A stretch of 40,315 bases of DNA, taken from NCBI GenBank assembly GCA_945873955.1, contig CAMCFA010000018.1:1-40315 (forward strand), written 5' to 3'. The translations under genes and the position numbers were made by a program. The notes under the pieces are model-generated. The model was not told the origin of the DNA, ran no database searches, and worked only from the letters and a program-made list of their open reading frames with translations. Every line of letters starts with the position of its first letter. The stretch's first letter is position 1. This DNA is from an uncultured Clostridia bacterium. Lineage in GTDB: Bacteria; Bacillota; Clostridia; Oscillospirales; Ruminococcaceae. Below, one piece after another: positions 1 through 9,182 of the stretch.

Positions 1-2
1 TG

Positions 3-98
3 CTGGTAGGCTTCTATTCCTCCGTATGCCTCGCAGGTCCGCTGTGGATATGGGTACAGGAGCTGCGCTCGAAGAAAAAGGCTGCAAAGGCGGCTTGA
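3..98 (+). CDS. C-terminal end of a membrane protein, possibly protein translocase subunit SecF (partial)
   Basis: Only the last 31 codons lie in the window, ending at TGA 96-98. The peptide has a hydrophobic stretch containing GFYSSVCLAGPLWIW, followed by a basic tail of the type KKKAAKAA. This resembles the last transmembrane helix and cytoplasmic tail of clostridial SecF/SecDF, where a GxYSSxxxAxPLW motif is typical. SecF is a membrane subunit that helps pull secreted proteins through the SecYEG channel. The match is from memory of the family and the fragment is short, so another RND-type membrane protein is possible. A clear intrinsic terminator follows 18 bases after the stop. Confidence 0.45.
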   Translation: MVGFYSSVCLAGPLWIWVQELRSKKKAAKAA

Positions 99-115
99 TT
101 TACTAAATGCATTTA

Positions 116-149
116 CAGCCCCGGAATTGCTCCGGGGCTGAATCTTTTT
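116..149 (+). terminator. Intrinsic terminator after the SecF-like gene
   Basis: A 9-bp stem CAGCCCCGG/CCGGGGCTG (116-124 with 132-140) with a 7-nt loop is followed by a short T-rich tail. It closes the rightward transcription unit that enters the window. Confidence 0.8.
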
Positions 150-237
150 CAAATAGCACATTCACTTCCTCCAGCTACTTTTCCGTTATCGAAACCATTA
201 TTCTGGAATAAAAGGTACCTCCTCCATAACAGCTTCC

Positions 238-333
238 TAAGGAAACACTGATTAAATGAAATTCGCCCCGCTCAAGCCCGCATACTCGTGCGGCTGAATT
301 TGATACGCTACGCTTTAATCAGCGTATCCCTAA
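238..333. repeat. Small MITE-like inverted-repeat element
   Basis: Imperfect inverted termini flank a short GC-rich hairpin core. The left end 240-256 reads AGGAAACACTGATTAAA. The right end 314-331, read on the other strand, gives AGGGATACGCTGATTAAA. The core at about 270-293 can fold (AGCC-GCA with TGC-GGCT). There is no coding potential. It lies between two convergent units, a permissive place for a miniature element. I see no second copy in this window, so its status as a dispersed repeat is inference. The rest of 150-400 holds nothing else I recognise. Confidence 0.4.
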
Positions 334-400
334 CGATCATTCAGCTCAATGTCCGCGCCTTCCTAACGACCAGAAGCAACAAGTTTGTACTATTTGTATA

Positions 401-434
401 TAAAAATTCCCCCTCCGTCACCGAAGGGGGAAAA
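401..434 (-). terminator. Terminator of the ribosomal superoperon (after rplQ)
   Basis: On the minus strand, TTCCCCCT/AGGGGGAA (pairs 425-432 with 407-414) forms an 8-bp stem with a 10-nt loop and is followed by a run of T. It lies just past the rplQ stop and ends the leftward transcription unit. Confidence 0.85.
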
Positions 435-447
435 CTATTGCTATGGA

Positions 448-789
448 TTAAACAAGCTCAATGATAGCCATCTCAGCAGCGTCGCCGCGGCGAGGACCGA
501 TCTTGTAGATTCTTGTGTAACCGCCGTTCTTGTCAGCGTACTTGGGAGCGATCTCGTCGAAAACCTTCTTAGCGACATCTTCCTTAGTAACGTAAGCCAG
601 AACCTGGCGCTTGGTGTGCAGAGTGTTTGCCTTACCAAGAGTGATCATTTTTTCTGCTTCTGCGCGAACTTCCTTCGCACGGGTAACGGTAGTCTCGATC
701 TTACCGTTCTCCAGCAGGAATGTAACCATGCCTCTGAGCATTGCCTTTCTGTGGTCGCTGGGTCTGCCCAGCTTTCTTGTTCCCGGCAT
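448..789 (-). CDS. rplQ: 50S ribosomal protein L17
   Basis: A 113-residue large-subunit protein that sits near the peptide exit tunnel. The N-terminus [18 protein letters not shown] is the L17 signature, and the rest ([16 protein letters not shown], then the alpha/beta core ending in AIIEL) is full length for the family. The ATG at 789 follows a ribosome binding site (GAAAGGAG on the minus strand) and leaves a 50-bp gap after rpoA, as in most Firmicutes alpha operons. It is the last gene of the superoperon and is followed at once by a terminator. Confidence 0.97.
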   Translation of the reverse strand: MPGTRKLGRPSDHRKAMLRGMVTFLLENGKIETTVTRAKEVRAEAEKMITLGKANTLHTKRQVLAYVTKEDVAKKVFDEIAPKYADKNGGYTRIYKIGPRRGDAAEMAIIELV

Positions 790-839
790 ATTTCCATTCT
801 CCTTTCAATAGGAATTGATTATCTCGGCTAAGTGCCGAA

Positions 840-1799
840 TCAGTTGTTTTCTTCAGAGGGTGTGAGGTCGAATCCGAGAGAGTTGAGCTTAGCCTTAACC
901 TCGTCGAAGGACTTCTTACCCAGGTTTCTAACCTTCATCATGTCCTCCGGGGACTTGTTGATGAGGTCGTCTACTGTATTAATACCAGCGCGCTTGAGGC
1001 AGTTGAAGGAACGAACAGAAAGCTCCAGCTCCTCGATAGTCATTTCAAGCAGCTTATCCTTGCGGTTCTCTTCCTTTTCAACCATCAGCTCCGGCTGCTC
1101 AGAGTCGTCAGAGAGATCTGCGAACAGCTTCAGACGCTCAATGAGGATCTTAGCCGCGTAGGAAACGGCTTCCTTAGCGGAGATAGTGCCATCGGTCCAG
1201 ATCTCGATGATGAGCTTCTCGAAATCAGTTCTCTGACCAACACGGGTATTTTCAACAGTGTAGTTGCACTTCAGGACAGGAGTGTAGATACTGTCAATCG
1301 GGATAACTCCAATAACAGGCTGGAGCTGCTCTTTGTTGAGTTCAGCAGAAACATAGCCTCTGCCTCTGTCCAGCGTGATATCCATGAACAGCTTAGCACC
1401 GGCGCTCAGCGTAGCGATGTGCATACCGGGATCGAGGATCTCAACCTCACTGTCGGTCTTGATGTCGCCGGCTGTAACTTCGCCCTCGCCCTCGGCTTCG
1501 ATGTAGATAGTCTTAGGCGCCTCGCCGTACATTTTAGCTCTGAGTCCCTTGATGTTGAGGATCAGCTCAGTAACGTCCTCTTTAACGCCTGGAACAGTGG
1601 AAAATTCATGCTGAACGCCGTCGATCTTGACGGAAGTAGCAGCAACGCCGGGCAGGGAGGAGAGGAGCACTCTTCTCAGGCTGTTGCCGAGCGTATTTCC
1701 ATATCCGCTCTGAAGCGGTTCGAGAACAAACATTCCATAAGTTCCGTCTGACCTTAATTTTGAGGTTTCGATATTGAGCTTTTCGATTTTTTCAAGCAT
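840..1799 (-). CDS. rpoA: DNA-directed RNA polymerase subunit alpha
   Basis: A 319-residue alpha subunit. The N-terminal dimerisation domain (about residues 1-230) carries the conserved [15 protein letters not shown] and the insert around [13 protein letters not shown]. An acidic linker (about 235-255) leads to the C-terminal domain (about 258-315), with the helix-hairpin-helix region [16 protein letters not shown] and [13 protein letters not shown] that binds UP elements and activators. Two copies scaffold RNA polymerase assembly. The start at 1799 is followed by the usual conserved N-terminus [12 protein letters not shown]. It lies between rpsD and rplQ in the alpha operon. A 218-bp upstream gap (1800-2017) has no ORF and no structure I can name. 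Confidence 0.98.
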   Translation of the reverse strand: MLEKIEKLNIETSKLRSDGTYGMFVLEPLQSGYGNTLGNSLRRVLLSSLPGVAATSVKIDGVQHEFSTVPGVKEDVTELILNIKGLRAKMYGEAPKTIYIEAEGEGEVTAGDIKTDSEVEILDPGMHIATLSAGAKLFMDITLDRGRGYVSAELNKEQLQPVIGVIPIDSIYTPVLKCNYTVENTRVGQRTDFEKLIIEIWTDGTISAKEAVSYAAKILIERLKLFADLSDDSEQPELMVEKEENRKDKLLEMTIEELELSVRSFNCLKRAGINTVDDLINKSPEDMMKVRNLGKKSFDEVKAKLNSLGFDLTPSEENN

Positions 1800-2017
1800 T
1801 TGGTACCCTCCACAAGTTCTCGTCTGTTAATTATCCTGTGCTTATTGCCATATTCGCTGTTAATTTTAAATCACACTCTGCCCGTGCCGCAGCTTAAAAC
1901 GGGAACACACATTGTTATGCTTATCCCTAGCATTGGCACAGCTTGGGCGGTTTAATCATCACCCGCAGACTATGAATTAAAAATAACTGCACTAAATATC
2001 TGTATGCTTCTATGCTA

Positions 2018-2614
2018 TTATTTAGAATACAGCTCGATAATTAAGTGTTCAGCGATATCGTAGTCAAGCTCCTCACGCTGGAACTGACGGAGAACCTTAG
2101 CGGTACCTGCTTCCTTATTAACTTCGAGCCACAGGGGAGTAACTCTGCCGCCTGCAACCTCTGCGATCTGCTCGAACTTCTTGCTCTTCTTGCTGTTCTC
2201 GCTGAGGGAGATAACATCGCCAACCTTAACTCTGTAAGAAGGAATGTCAACTCTCTTGCCGTTCACACAGAAATGACCGTGAGAAACCAGCTGACGAGCT
2301 TCACGTCTTGTGCATGCCATACCCATTCTGAAAACAACGTTGTCCAGACGGGACTCAAGCAGTCTGATGAGGTTCTCACCGGCGATACCCTCTTCCTTGG
2401 TAGCCAGCTCGTAGTAGTGGTAGAACTGTCTTTCAAGGACGCCGTAGATGAACTTGAGCTTCTGCTTTTCCTTGAGCTGAGAAGCGTATTCAGACTCTTT
2501 CTTTCTCTTGTTTCCGTTGGGGTTTCTGTTGGACTTCTTGTCATAGCCCAGAACTGCGGGGCTGAGGTCCAGTGCTCTGCATCTCTTTAAAATCGGGTCA
2601 CGATTAACTGCCAT
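2018..2614 (-). CDS. rpsD: 30S ribosomal protein S4
   Basis: A 198-residue primary 16S rRNA-binding protein that helps nucleate 30S assembly and, in many bacteria, represses its own operon. The S4 RNA-binding domain is plain in the middle (RLDNVVFRMGMACTRREARQL, then VSHGHFCVNGKRVDIPS). Only one Cys is near the N-terminus, so it is the zinc-free form. Length is normal for Firmicutes. It follows rpsK by 98 bases. Confidence 0.97.
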   Translation of the reverse strand: MAVNRDPILKRCRALDLSPAVLGYDKKSNRNPNGNKRKKESEYASQLKEKQKLKFIYGVLERQFYHYYELATKEEGIAGENLIRLLESRLDNVVFRMGMACTRREARQLVSHGHFCVNGKRVDIPSYRVKVGDVISLSENSKKSKKFEQIAEVAGGRVTPLWLEVNKEAGTAKVLRQFQREELDYDIAEHLIIELYSK

Positions 2615-2712
2615 TATTAGTTTCCTCCGTTATTCAATAGTAATATCGGCTGTGCTGAATAAATTCTGCTCTGCCGACGCCGAGTAAACGAACAGCTCGG
2701 TTCTGTCAGTGA

Positions 2713-3111
2713 TTAAACACGTCTTCTCTTGGGGGGACGGCATCCGTTGTGGGGGATAGGAGTAACGTCCTTGATGAGCTTAACTTCAAGACCTGCTGCC
2801 TGAAGAGCTCTGATAGCTGCCTCACGACCAGCGCCGGGGCCCTTAACGAAAACCTCGACAGTCTTGAGACCGTGCTCCATAGCTGCCTTAGCTGCAACAT
2901 CTGCTGCTGTCTGAGCTGCGAAGGGAGTGGACTTTCTGGAGCCTCTGAAGCCGAGTCCGCCTGCGCTAGCCCATGAAAGAGCGTTGCCCTGAAGGTCGGT
3001 AATAGTAACGATTGTGTTGTTGAATGTAGACTGGATATGAGCCGCACCGTTTTCAACGTTCTTGCGCTCACGGCGTCTGCGTACAACCTGCTTACCCTTG
3101 GTTGCTGCCAT
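2713..3111 (-). CDS. rpsK: 30S ribosomal protein S11
   Basis: A 132-residue platform protein of the small subunit that contacts the mRNA exit region. The conserved [20 protein letters not shown], the [19 protein letters not shown] segment and the C-terminal [18 protein letters not shown] identify it without doubt. The N-terminus is basic ([13 protein letters not shown]), as in low-GC Gram-positives. It lies 21 bases after rpsM. Confidence 0.98.
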   Translation of the reverse strand: MAATKGKQVVRRRRERKNVENGAAHIQSTFNNTIVTITDLQGNALSWASAGGLGFRGSRKSTPFAAQTAADVAAKAAMEHGLKTVEVFVKGPGAGREAAIRALQAAGLEVKLIKDVTPIPHNGCRPPKRRRV

Positions 3112-3132
3112 TAATATACCACCTTTCTGTGA

Positions 3133-3504
3133 TTACTTCTTCTTGTTAGCGATAGTCTTCTTAGGACCCTTGCGAGTTCTAGCGTTGGTCTTGGTTCTCT
3201 GACCGCGGCAGGGAAGACCCTTGCGATGACGAGTACCGCGATAGCAGTTGATCTCGACAAGGCGCTTGATGTTAAGAGCAACGCTTCTTCTGAGGTCGCC
3301 CTCTACCACATAGCCGCCGTGGTCAATAACTTCACGGATCTTAGCTTCTTCCTCGTCAGTGAGATCCTTAACGCGGGTGTCGGGATTAACACCAGCCTTA
3401 GCCAGAATATCATTTGCAGACTTTCTGCCGATGCCGTATACATAGGTAAGACCTATTTCGATACGCTTTTCCTTGGGCAGGTCTACGCCAGCAATTCTTG
3501 CCAT
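3133..3504 (-). CDS. rpsM: 30S ribosomal protein S13
   Basis: A 123-residue head protein of the 30S subunit that contacts the P-site tRNA and bridges to the large subunit. It begins [20 protein letters not shown], the standard S13 start, and ends in the basic tail [17 protein letters not shown] that reaches the tRNA. The helix-hairpin-helix region [12 protein letters not shown] is intact. A GGAGG ribosome binding site precedes the ATG. Confidence 0.98.
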   Translation of the reverse strand: MARIAGVDLPKEKRIEIGLTYVYGIGRKSANDILAKAGVNPDTRVKDLTDEEEAKIREVIDHGGYVVEGDLRRSVALNIKRLVEINCYRGTRHRKGLPCRGQRTKTNARTRKGPKKTIANKKK

Positions 3505-3537
3505 ACTTTTTCCTCCTCTTGAATGGGATCAGGTTTA

Positions 3538-3651
3538 TTAGCCCTGTCTCTGCTTGTGCTTAGGTTCAACACAGATAACCATAACTTTACCCTTGCGCTT
3601 GATAACCTTGCACTTGTCGCACATGGGCTTAACTGAAGGTCTAACTTTCAT
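3538..3651 (-). CDS. rpmJ: 50S ribosomal protein L36 (zinc form)
   Basis: A 37-codon gene: ATG at 3651-3649 and TAA at 3540-3538. The product begins [20 protein letters not shown] and has the four zinc ligands C11, C14, C27 and H32, so it is the zinc-binding (C+) form. L36 binds 23S rRNA near the L7/L12 stalk base. It sits between infA and rpsM, its usual place in Firmicutes. Confidence 0.96.
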   Translation of the reverse strand: MKVRPSVKPMCDKCKVIKRKGKVMVICVEPKHKQRQG

Positions 3652-3689
3652 TGAAATACCCTCCTTTAGGATAGTTTACTCTGCCGCAA

Positions 3690-3908
3690 TCACTTGGCGC
3701 GCCATGTGATTCTGCCTTTTGTGAGGTCGTAAGGCGACATTTCAACGGTCACTTTGTCACCGGGCAGGATCCTGATGAAATTCATTCTCAGCTTGCCGCT
3801 GATGTGAGCCAAAATCTTATGACCGTTTGAAAGCTCCACCTTGAACTGAGCGTTAGGCAGTGCTTCCAGAATAACGCCTTCAACTTCTAATACATCTTCT
3901 TTAGACAA
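3690..3908 (-). CDS. infA: Translation initiation factor IF-1
   Basis: A 72-residue single OB-fold protein that occupies the 30S A site during initiation. I place the start at the TTG codon 3908-3906, giving [20 protein letters not shown], which matches the canonical IF-1 N-terminus and length. A GGAGAG sequence lies 8 bases upstream of this TTG. The alternative GTG at 3917 overlaps the end of the KOW gene and would have the ribosome binding site almost touching it. The motif [19 protein letters not shown] and the end [10 protein letters not shown] are diagnostic. One base separates the start from the upstream stop, so translational coupling is likely. Confidence 0.95.
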   Translation of the reverse strand: MSKEDVLEVEGVILEALPNAQFKVELSNGHKILAHISGKLRMNFIRILPGDKVTVEMSPYDLTKGRITWRAK

Positions 3909-3909
3909 G

Positions 3910-4167
3910 CTATTCACTCTCCTCGGCGATGCTCTGGCTTAAAGCACGGAGTGTGCTCCGCAGCCTTTTATCCGTCAAACCGCTGACGTCGAGCGTCAGA
4001 TCAGTTCTGCGGATATGTTTCAGGTTTTTCTTTTTCGGGGCGGAGAGCCTGCGCTCTTTACCGTCGGCGAGATAAGCAAATCTGCCGTCAGCGTCGGTGA
4101 CCACGAACCACTGTCCCTGATCATGCCCCGCGGCGCTGATAACTACCATTCCAGTTGTTATTTCCAT
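3910..4167 (-). CDS. KOW-domain RNA-binding protein (L14e-like)
   Basis: An 85-residue small basic protein. The N-terminal half ([19 protein letters not shown], then [16 protein letters not shown]) is a KOW-type beta-barrel like those of L14e/L24. The C-terminal half is a charged tail ([13 protein letters not shown]). Proteins of this kind occur between map and infA in many clostridia and are thought to bind rRNA or associate with the ribosome, but no precise role is known to me. It lies 3 bases after map and 1 base before infA, so it is translated as part of the operon. Confidence 0.85.
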   Translation of the reverse strand: MEITTGMVVISAAGHDQGQWFVVTDADGRFAYLADGKERRLSAPKKKNLKHIRRTDLTLDVSGLTDKRLRSTLRALSQSIAEESE

Positions 4168-4170
4168 ACA

Positions 4171-4926
4171 TCAGTGCTCCGGCTGCGTGAGAATAAGCGG
4201 CGCACCGTCTGTGATGGCAACTGTGTTCTCGAAGTGAGCGCTGAGGCTGCCGTCGGTGGTGACCACCGTCCAGCCGTCCTTGAGGATATTGACTTCCGGG
4301 AAATTCGTGTTCACCATCGGTTCGATAGCGAGCGTCATACCCTTGCATAACCTCGGACCTCTTCCGGGCCGCCCGAAATTCGGGACTTCCGGATCCTCAT
4401 GCATGTCACGTCCGATCCCGTGACCGATATACTTACGGCAAACCGCGAACCCGTTCGCTTCAACGTGGGTCTGGATAGCGTTTGAAATATCGCCGATCCG
4501 GTTTCCCGCCACCGCCTGTTCAATGCCCTTGTACAGAGCCTCCTCGGTGACTCTCAGCAGCTTTTCAGCCGCGTCGGAAACCTTTCCCACACGAAAGGTC
4601 TTGGTGTTGTCGCCCATGAAACCGTTCAGTTCAGCAACGATATCACAGGAAATGATATCACCCTCGTGAAGTATCACCTTCTTAGAGGGAATCCCGTGGA
4701 TAAGCTGCTCGTTGATAGAGAAGCAGTTATGCCCCGGAAATCCGCCATAGCCCTTACACGGCGAGGAGCCGCCATGAGACACGACGTAATCATTGACGAT
4801 CCTGTCCAGCTCCCATGTTGAGATGCCTGGAACAGCGTTCCTGCCTGCCAGCTCCAGCGCCTGCGCTGCCAGCTCACCGGCTTTGAGCATACCTTTAAGC
4901 TCTGTTGGATTTTTAATTGTTATCAT
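4171..4926 (-). CDS. map: Type I methionine aminopeptidase
   Basis: A 251-residue cytosolic metalloenzyme that removes the initiator Met from nascent proteins. The pita-bread fold motifs are all present: H77 in HGIP, the metal ligands D95 (SCDIV), D106 (GDNT), H169 (GHGIG), E202 (AIEPM) and E233 (FENTV), and the substrate-contacting H176. There is no N-terminal zinc-finger extension. It lies between adk and the KOW gene, the standard Firmicutes position, with 20 bases to adk. Confidence 0.97.
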   Translation of the reverse strand: MITIKNPTELKGMLKAGELAAQALELAGRNAVPGISTWELDRIVNDYVVSHGGSSPCKGYGGFPGHNCFSINEQLIHGIPSKKVILHEGDIISCDIVAELNGFMGDNTKTFRVGKVSDAAEKLLRVTEEALYKGIEQAVAGNRIGDISNAIQTHVEANGFAVCRKYIGHGIGRDMHEDPEVPNFGRPGRGPRLCKGMTLAIEPMVNTNFPEVNILKDGWTVVTTDGSLSAHFENTVAITDGAPLILTQPEH

Positions 4927-4946
4927 TATTTGTCACGCTTTTCTTT

Positions 4947-5579
4947 TCAGCCCTTGATAGCAGCCAGCGTCAGCTTAGAAGTCTCTTCGATCTTGTCCTG
5001 ACCCTCTACTGTGACGAGCTTACCTCTTGCAGCATAGAAATCCTTGAGGGGAGCAGTCTTTTCGTGGTAGGTCTTTAACCGGCTGATAACAGTCTCAGGC
5101 TTGTCGTCGATTCTCTGAACGACCTTTGCGCCGCAAGCGTCGCAGATACCCTCGACCTTAGTGGGCTTATACTCGATGTGATAAGAATTACCGCAGCCCT
5201 CGCAGACGCGTCTGCCGGACATTCTTGCGGTGATGGCTTCGTCGGGAACGTTTATCTCGATAACCTTATCGATATTCACGCCCATGCTCTCCAGCGCCTC
5301 AGCCTGTGCAACAGTTCTGGGGAAGCCGTCGAGAATGAAACCGTTCTTTGCGTCGTCCTCTGCGATTCTGTCCTTGAGGATCCCGATGACTACCTCGTCG
5401 GGAACAAGGTCGCCTCTGTCCATGAATTCCTTAGCAGCAAGACCGGCCTTAGTGCCGTTCTTAACAGCCTCGCGAAGCATGTTGCCAGTGGAGATAGCGG
5501 GGATATTGAGCTCTTTGCAGACAACCTCCGCCTGAGTTCCCTTACCTGCGCCCGGAGCGCCTAAAAAAATCAGATTCAT
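4947..5579 (-). CDS. adk: Adenylate kinase, zinc-binding lid form
   Basis: A 210-residue enzyme converting ATP + AMP to 2 ADP. The P-loop GAPGAGKGTQ lies at residues 7-16, the AMP-binding segment ISTGNMLR at 29-36, and DGFPRT at 84-89. The lid carries four cysteines, C126, C129, C146 and C149, the zinc-binding form typical of Gram-positive bacteria. It lies between secY and map. The 84-bp gap to secY contains no ORF. Confidence 0.98.
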   Translation of the reverse strand: MNLIFLGAPGAGKGTQAEVVCKELNIPAISTGNMLREAVKNGTKAGLAAKEFMDRGDLVPDEVVIGILKDRIAEDDAKNGFILDGFPRTVAQAEALESMGVNIDKVIEINVPDEAITARMSGRRVCEGCGNSYHIEYKPTKVEGICDACGAKVVQRIDDKPETVISRLKTYHEKTAPLKDFYAARGKLVTVEGQDKIEETSKLTLAAIKG

Positions 5580-5663
5580 GGTGTTCTCCTATTCGCATTG
5601 TGTGTCAGTGGATAAACCCTCGCCGCTTACGCAGCCGAAGCCGCGCAAGCGAAAGGGGAAAAA

Positions 5664-7001
5664 TTAATCAAGGAAGCCGGGGTGATGACGCATCATGATC
5701 TGGCTCTCAAGAGTTCTTACGGTCTCAAGTGCAACACCGACAACGATGAGGATCGTTGTACCGCCGATGTAAATACCACTGAGCGACGGAACGCACAGCG
5801 CCAGAATGATTGGGAATATCGCGATGATTCCGAGGAATATCGCGCCGATCAGCGTAATCTTGTTGAGAGAGTTGTAAATGAAGTCGGACGTAGGCTTGCC
5901 CGGACGATAACCGGGGATAGCGCCGTTGTTCTTCTTCAGATTGTTCGCGATCTCAACAGGATTGTACTGAATGGAAACGTAGAAATAGTTAAATGCAATG
6001 ATCAGCAGGAAGTAAACCACCGCATACACAGGCGTACTCTGGTTGAATACTCTCAGGAAGCCGCCCCAGAAGCCCTCGCTGTTCGCATTGATCCCACAGA
6101 AAGAGAGGATCGTCTGCGGCAGGCTGAGGATCGACATCGCGAAGATGATCGGCATAACGCCGGACATCGCGACCTTGATCGGAATATGTGTGGACTGACC
6201 GCCGTACATCTTTCTGCCGACAACGCGCTTTGCGTACTGGATCGGGATCCTGCGCTCTGCGTTGGTCATCATGATGACGAACCATACCATAGCGATGAAG
6301 ATAATGAGAGCCAGCAGCACGAAGCCGATGTTTGCGAGGTTGTCCTTGCACATTAAAATAAAGTAGTTCACTGCGTTCGGCAGACCGGAGATGATACCAG
6401 CAAACAGGATCATGGAAATACCGTTTCCGATACCCTTTTCATTGATCCTGTCGCCCAGCCAGATGATCATCGAAGCACCCGCAACGAAGCAAGCAACGAT
6501 AACGATAGCCGCGAGAACGACTGAGAATGTATCAGAGGTCGTGTCGTAGATATCGCCGTACTTGAGGATCGCAGTGTGGGTATCGTTCTCGTTCACGCCG
6601 TTTCTCAGCATGAAGTAGAAGCCGACAGCCTGAAGCACTGCAATAGCGAGCGAAGTGATCTTGGTGATAGTGTTTAACTTCCTCCTGCCTTCCTCACCCT
6701 CCTTCTGGAGCTTTTCCAGAGGCGGGATAGCGACGGCAAGAAGCTGAATGATGATCGACGCGTTGATGTAAGGCGTGATCGACATTGCAAGCAGCGTACC
6801 CTTTCCAAGCGAGCCGCCGGTCATTACGTCGAGGTAATTCAGCAGCGAAGCGTCGCCCATCATAGTGCTGATAGCATTGTTGTCAAGGAAAGGAACGAAG
6901 ATACTTGAACCTAAACGGAACAGAATGATGATGAACAGTGTGTACAAAATCTTTTTACGCAGCTGCGTGTCCATCCACGCATTACGAAAGACCTGAAACA
7001 T
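5664..7001 (-). CDS. secY: Preprotein translocase subunit SecY
   Basis: A 445-residue inner-membrane protein with about ten transmembrane helices, forming the channel for secreted and membrane proteins. The N-terminus (FRNAWMDTQLRKKILYT), the plug-region GSLGKGTLLAMSITPYINAS, the cytoplasmic loop NAERRIPIQYAKRVVGRKM and the end MMRHHPGFLD region fit SecY well. The start ATG overlaps the rplO stop (TAATG), so the two are translationally coupled. Length is close to the family norm. Confidence 0.98.
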   Translation of the reverse strand: MFQVFRNAWMDTQLRKKILYTLFIIILFRLGSSIFVPFLDNNAISTMMGDASLLNYLDVMTGGSLGKGTLLAMSITPYINASIIIQLLAVAIPPLEKLQKEGEEGRRKLNTITKITSLAIAVLQAVGFYFMLRNGVNENDTHTAILKYGDIYDTTSDTFSVVLAAIVIVACFVAGASMIIWLGDRINEKGIGNGISMILFAGIISGLPNAVNYFILMCKDNLANIGFVLLALIIFIAMVWFVIMMTNAERRIPIQYAKRVVGRKMYGGQSTHIPIKVAMSGVMPIIFAMSILSLPQTILSFCGINANSEGFWGGFLRVFNQSTPVYAVVYFLLIIAFNYFYVSIQYNPVEIANNLKKNNGAIPGYRPGKPTSDFIYNSLNKITLIGAIFLGIIAIFPIILALCVPSLSGIYIGGTTILIVVGVALETVRTLESQIMMRHHPGFLD

Positions 7002-7444
7002 TAGATCACCTCAGCCTTTCCGCCTGCCTTTTCAATTTTTTCCTGAGCGCCTGCGGTGAACTTGGCAGCCTTAACAGTAAGGCTCTTTGTGAGTTCGCCG
7101 TTGCCGAGGATCTTGATACCGTCCTTAGCGTCCTTGAGCGCACCGCTCTCAATAAGAGCAGCAGCGTCAACGACTGCACCGTTCTCAAAACGTGCTTCGA
7201 GGTCGGATACGTTTACAGTTGCATATTCAACTGCAAAGATGTTGTTAAAGCCTCTCTTAGGGATTCTTCTCTGAAGAGGCATCTGACCGCCTTCAAAGCC
7301 GGGTCTGATAGAACCGCCGGAACGAGCCTTCTGACCCTTGTGTCCCTTGCCGGCTGTCTTGCCGTTGCCGGAGCCGTGACCGCGGCCGATACGCTTAACG
7401 TCCTTTACAGAACCCTCAGCGGGCTGTAATTCGTAAAGCTTCAT
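7001..7444 (-). CDS. rplO: 50S ribosomal protein L15
   Basis: A 147-residue late-assembly protein of the large subunit. The N-terminus [20 protein letters not shown] and the glycine/basic tract [20 protein letters not shown] are diagnostic; the globular domain ends [13 protein letters not shown]. It overlaps secY by one base at the stop/start and follows rpmD by 76 bases. Confidence 0.97.
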   Translation of the reverse strand: MKLYELQPAEGSVKDVKRIGRGHGSGNGKTAGKGHKGQKARSGGSIRPGFEGGQMPLQRRIPKRGFNNIFAVEYATVNVSDLEARFENGAVVDAAALIESGALKDAKDGIKILGNGELTKSLTVKAAKFTAGAQEKIEKAGGKAEVI

Positions 7445-7520
7445 AACTTTGCACCCCCTAGTAATGTGGATTAAGTGTTAATAGTATTACGGAGTCCGGA
7501 AAACCCGGATCCTTTCAGAA

Positions 7521-7697
7521 TCAAACCTCTTCTACCTTTACAAGGTGAGCGATAGTCTTGATCTTACCCTTAGTAGCCTCGTTGTCGGGCTGGGTCGTTA
7601 CAGAGTTAACCTTGCGCAGTCCAAGGGAATACGCAGTGGCGATCTGATTCTTCTTGCAGCTATTGAGAGAGCGTACAAGTGTGATTTTAAGAGCCAT
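7521..7697 (-). CDS. rpmD: 50S ribosomal protein L30
   Basis: A 58-residue protein of the large subunit. I use the ATG at 7697 because it gives the usual N-terminus MALKITLVRSLNSCKKNQIA and follows a GAAAGGAAG ribosome binding site. An upstream in-frame ATG at 7727 would add ten residues overlapping rpsE. The fold ends HLVKVEEV, as in other L30 proteins. Between rpsE and rplO, its normal place. Confidence 0.95.
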   Translation of the reverse strand: MALKITLVRSLNSCKKNQIATAYSLGLRKVNSVTTQPDNEATKGKIKTIAHLVKVEEV

Positions 7698-7719
7698 GTT
7701 ATTCTTCCTTTCGTACTGC

Positions 7720-8220
7720 TTAGCCAACGATTTCCTTAACGGTCTTGCCTCTGAGAGCAGCGACCTCCTCAGCAGTTCTGAGAGAGATCAGACCCTCCAT
7801 AGTAGCGCGAACTACGTTGCAAGGGTTGTTGGAACGCAGGGACTTTGTACGGATATTCTTTATGCCAGCCATTTCAATGACCGCACGAACGGGGCCGCCA
7901 GCGATAACGCCGGTACCCTCGGGAGCGGGACGCATGAGAACTGCGCCTGCGCCGTACTTACCTGTAACCTCATGGGGAATAGTGGTTCCCTTGAGAGCGA
8001 TCTTGTGAAGATTCTTCTTAGCGTCCTCAAGAGCCTTGCGGATAGCGTCCGGAACTTCGTTGGATTTGCCCATGCCGAAGCCTACGACGCCGTTGCCGTC
8101 GCCGACAACGACCAGAGCGGAGAACTTCATGATACGTCCGCCCTTAACGGTCTTGGAAACACGATTTAATGCTACAACCTTTTCGTTGAGCTCATAATTG
8201 CTTGCGTCTAAAAGTGCCAA
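7720..8220 (-). CDS. rpsE: 30S ribosomal protein S5
   Basis: A 166-residue protein at the back of the small subunit, part of the mRNA entry channel and important for decoding accuracy. The double-stranded RNA-binding fold is clear ([20 protein letters not shown], then [20 protein letters not shown]), and the C-terminal domain has [13 protein letters not shown] and the [14 protein letters not shown] segment. Full length. It follows rplR by 15 bases. Confidence 0.98.
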   Translation of the reverse strand: MALLDASNYELNEKVVALNRVSKTVKGGRIMKFSALVVVGDGNGVVGFGMGKSNEVPDAIRKALEDAKKNLHKIALKGTTIPHEVTGKYGAGAVLMRPAPEGTGVIAGGPVRAVIEMAGIKNIRTKSLRSNNPCNVVRATMEGLISLRTAEEVAALRGKTVKEIVG

Positions 8221-8235
8221 GTCTGTCCCTCCTTA

Positions 8236-8595
8236 TTAGAAATTAAGTCCGCCTTCTCTAGCGCCCTCAGCGAGAGCCGCAACTCTGCCGTGGTACACAT
8301 AGCCGCCTCTGTCGAAAACGACATCGGTGATACCTGCTGCCTTTGCCTTCTCGGCGATCATGAGGCCAACCTTCTTAGCAGCCTCTACATTGCCGCCGAA
8401 GCCCTCAAAGCCCTTCTCAGTGGAAGAAGCAGCCGCAAGAGTAACACCCTTTTCGTCATCAATGACCTGAGCGTAGATGTGCTGAGAAGAACGGAAAACG
8501 TTAAGACGGGGGCACTGAGCTGTGCCGGAGATCTTAGAACGAACACGCTTGTGACGGCGGATTCTGCTCTTGTTCTTGTCGATAATTTTAACCAT
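8236..8595 (-). CDS. rplR: 50S ribosomal protein L18
   Basis: A 119-residue protein that binds 5S rRNA and, with L5 and L25-type partners, anchors it to the central protuberance. The basic N-terminus ([18 protein letters not shown]) and RPRLNVFRS-like segment (here [20 protein letters not shown]) are typical, with the end [20 protein letters not shown]. Normal length. Confidence 0.98.
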   Translation of the reverse strand: MVKIIDKNKSRIRRHKRVRSKISGTAQCPRLNVFRSSQHIYAQVIDDEKGVTLAAASSTEKGFEGFGGNVEAAKKVGLMIAEKAKAAGITDVVFDRGGYVYHGRVAALAEGAREGGLNF

Positions 8596-8622
8596 TGATT
8601 TTCAGTCCTTTCGTTGTGGGAA

Positions 8623-9168
8623 TTACTTCTTACCCTTACCTGCTTTACCTTCCTTGCGGCGGATAACTTCGTTAGCATACTTGATGCCCTTGCCCTTATA
8701 AGGCTCAGGAGGACGCTTGCCTCTGATCTCAGAAGCGATCTGACCTACCTTCTGCTTGTCGATACCGGTAACAATAATAGTGTTGGGATCCGGAACCTGA
8801 AGCACGATATCCTCAGAGTCAGAAACAACGACCGGGTGAGAGAAGCCGAGGGTGAGGGTAACGTCCTTACCGCTCTTCTGGCATCTGTAACCAACGCCGT
8901 TGATCTTGAGCTCCTTGGAGAAGCCGTTAGTAACACCCTCAACCATGTTGTGGATAAGGGTTCTTGTCAGTCCGTGGAGGGACTTGCTGAGATTCTCATC
9001 ATTGGGGCGCTTAACGATGATCTCTGCGCCTTCCTGAGAGATCTCCATCAGGTGATTGAATTCCTTAGTAAGGGTACCCTTGGGACCCTTAACAGTTACA
9101 ACAGAGCCGTCGATTTTTACTTCCACACCTGCGGGAATAGCAACGGGCTTATTACCAATTCTAGACAT
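8623..9168 (-). CDS. rplF: 50S ribosomal protein L6
   Basis: A 181-residue protein made of two related domains, placed near the factor-binding site of the 50S subunit. It begins [20 protein letters not shown] and ends with [19 protein letters not shown] plus a basic tail, both diagnostic. The GVGYRC segment in the middle is conserved. It lies 14 bases after rpsH. Confidence 0.98.
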   Translation of the reverse strand: MSRIGNKPVAIPAGVEVKIDGSVVTVKGPKGTLTKEFNHLMEISQEGAEIIVKRPNDENLSKSLHGLTRTLIHNMVEGVTNGFSKELKINGVGYRCQKSGKDVTLTLGFSHPVVVSDSEDIVLQVPDPNTIIVTGIDKQKVGQIASEIRGKRPPEPYKGKGIKYANEVIRRKEGKAGKGKK

Positions 9169-9182
9169 ATTACTATTCCTCC

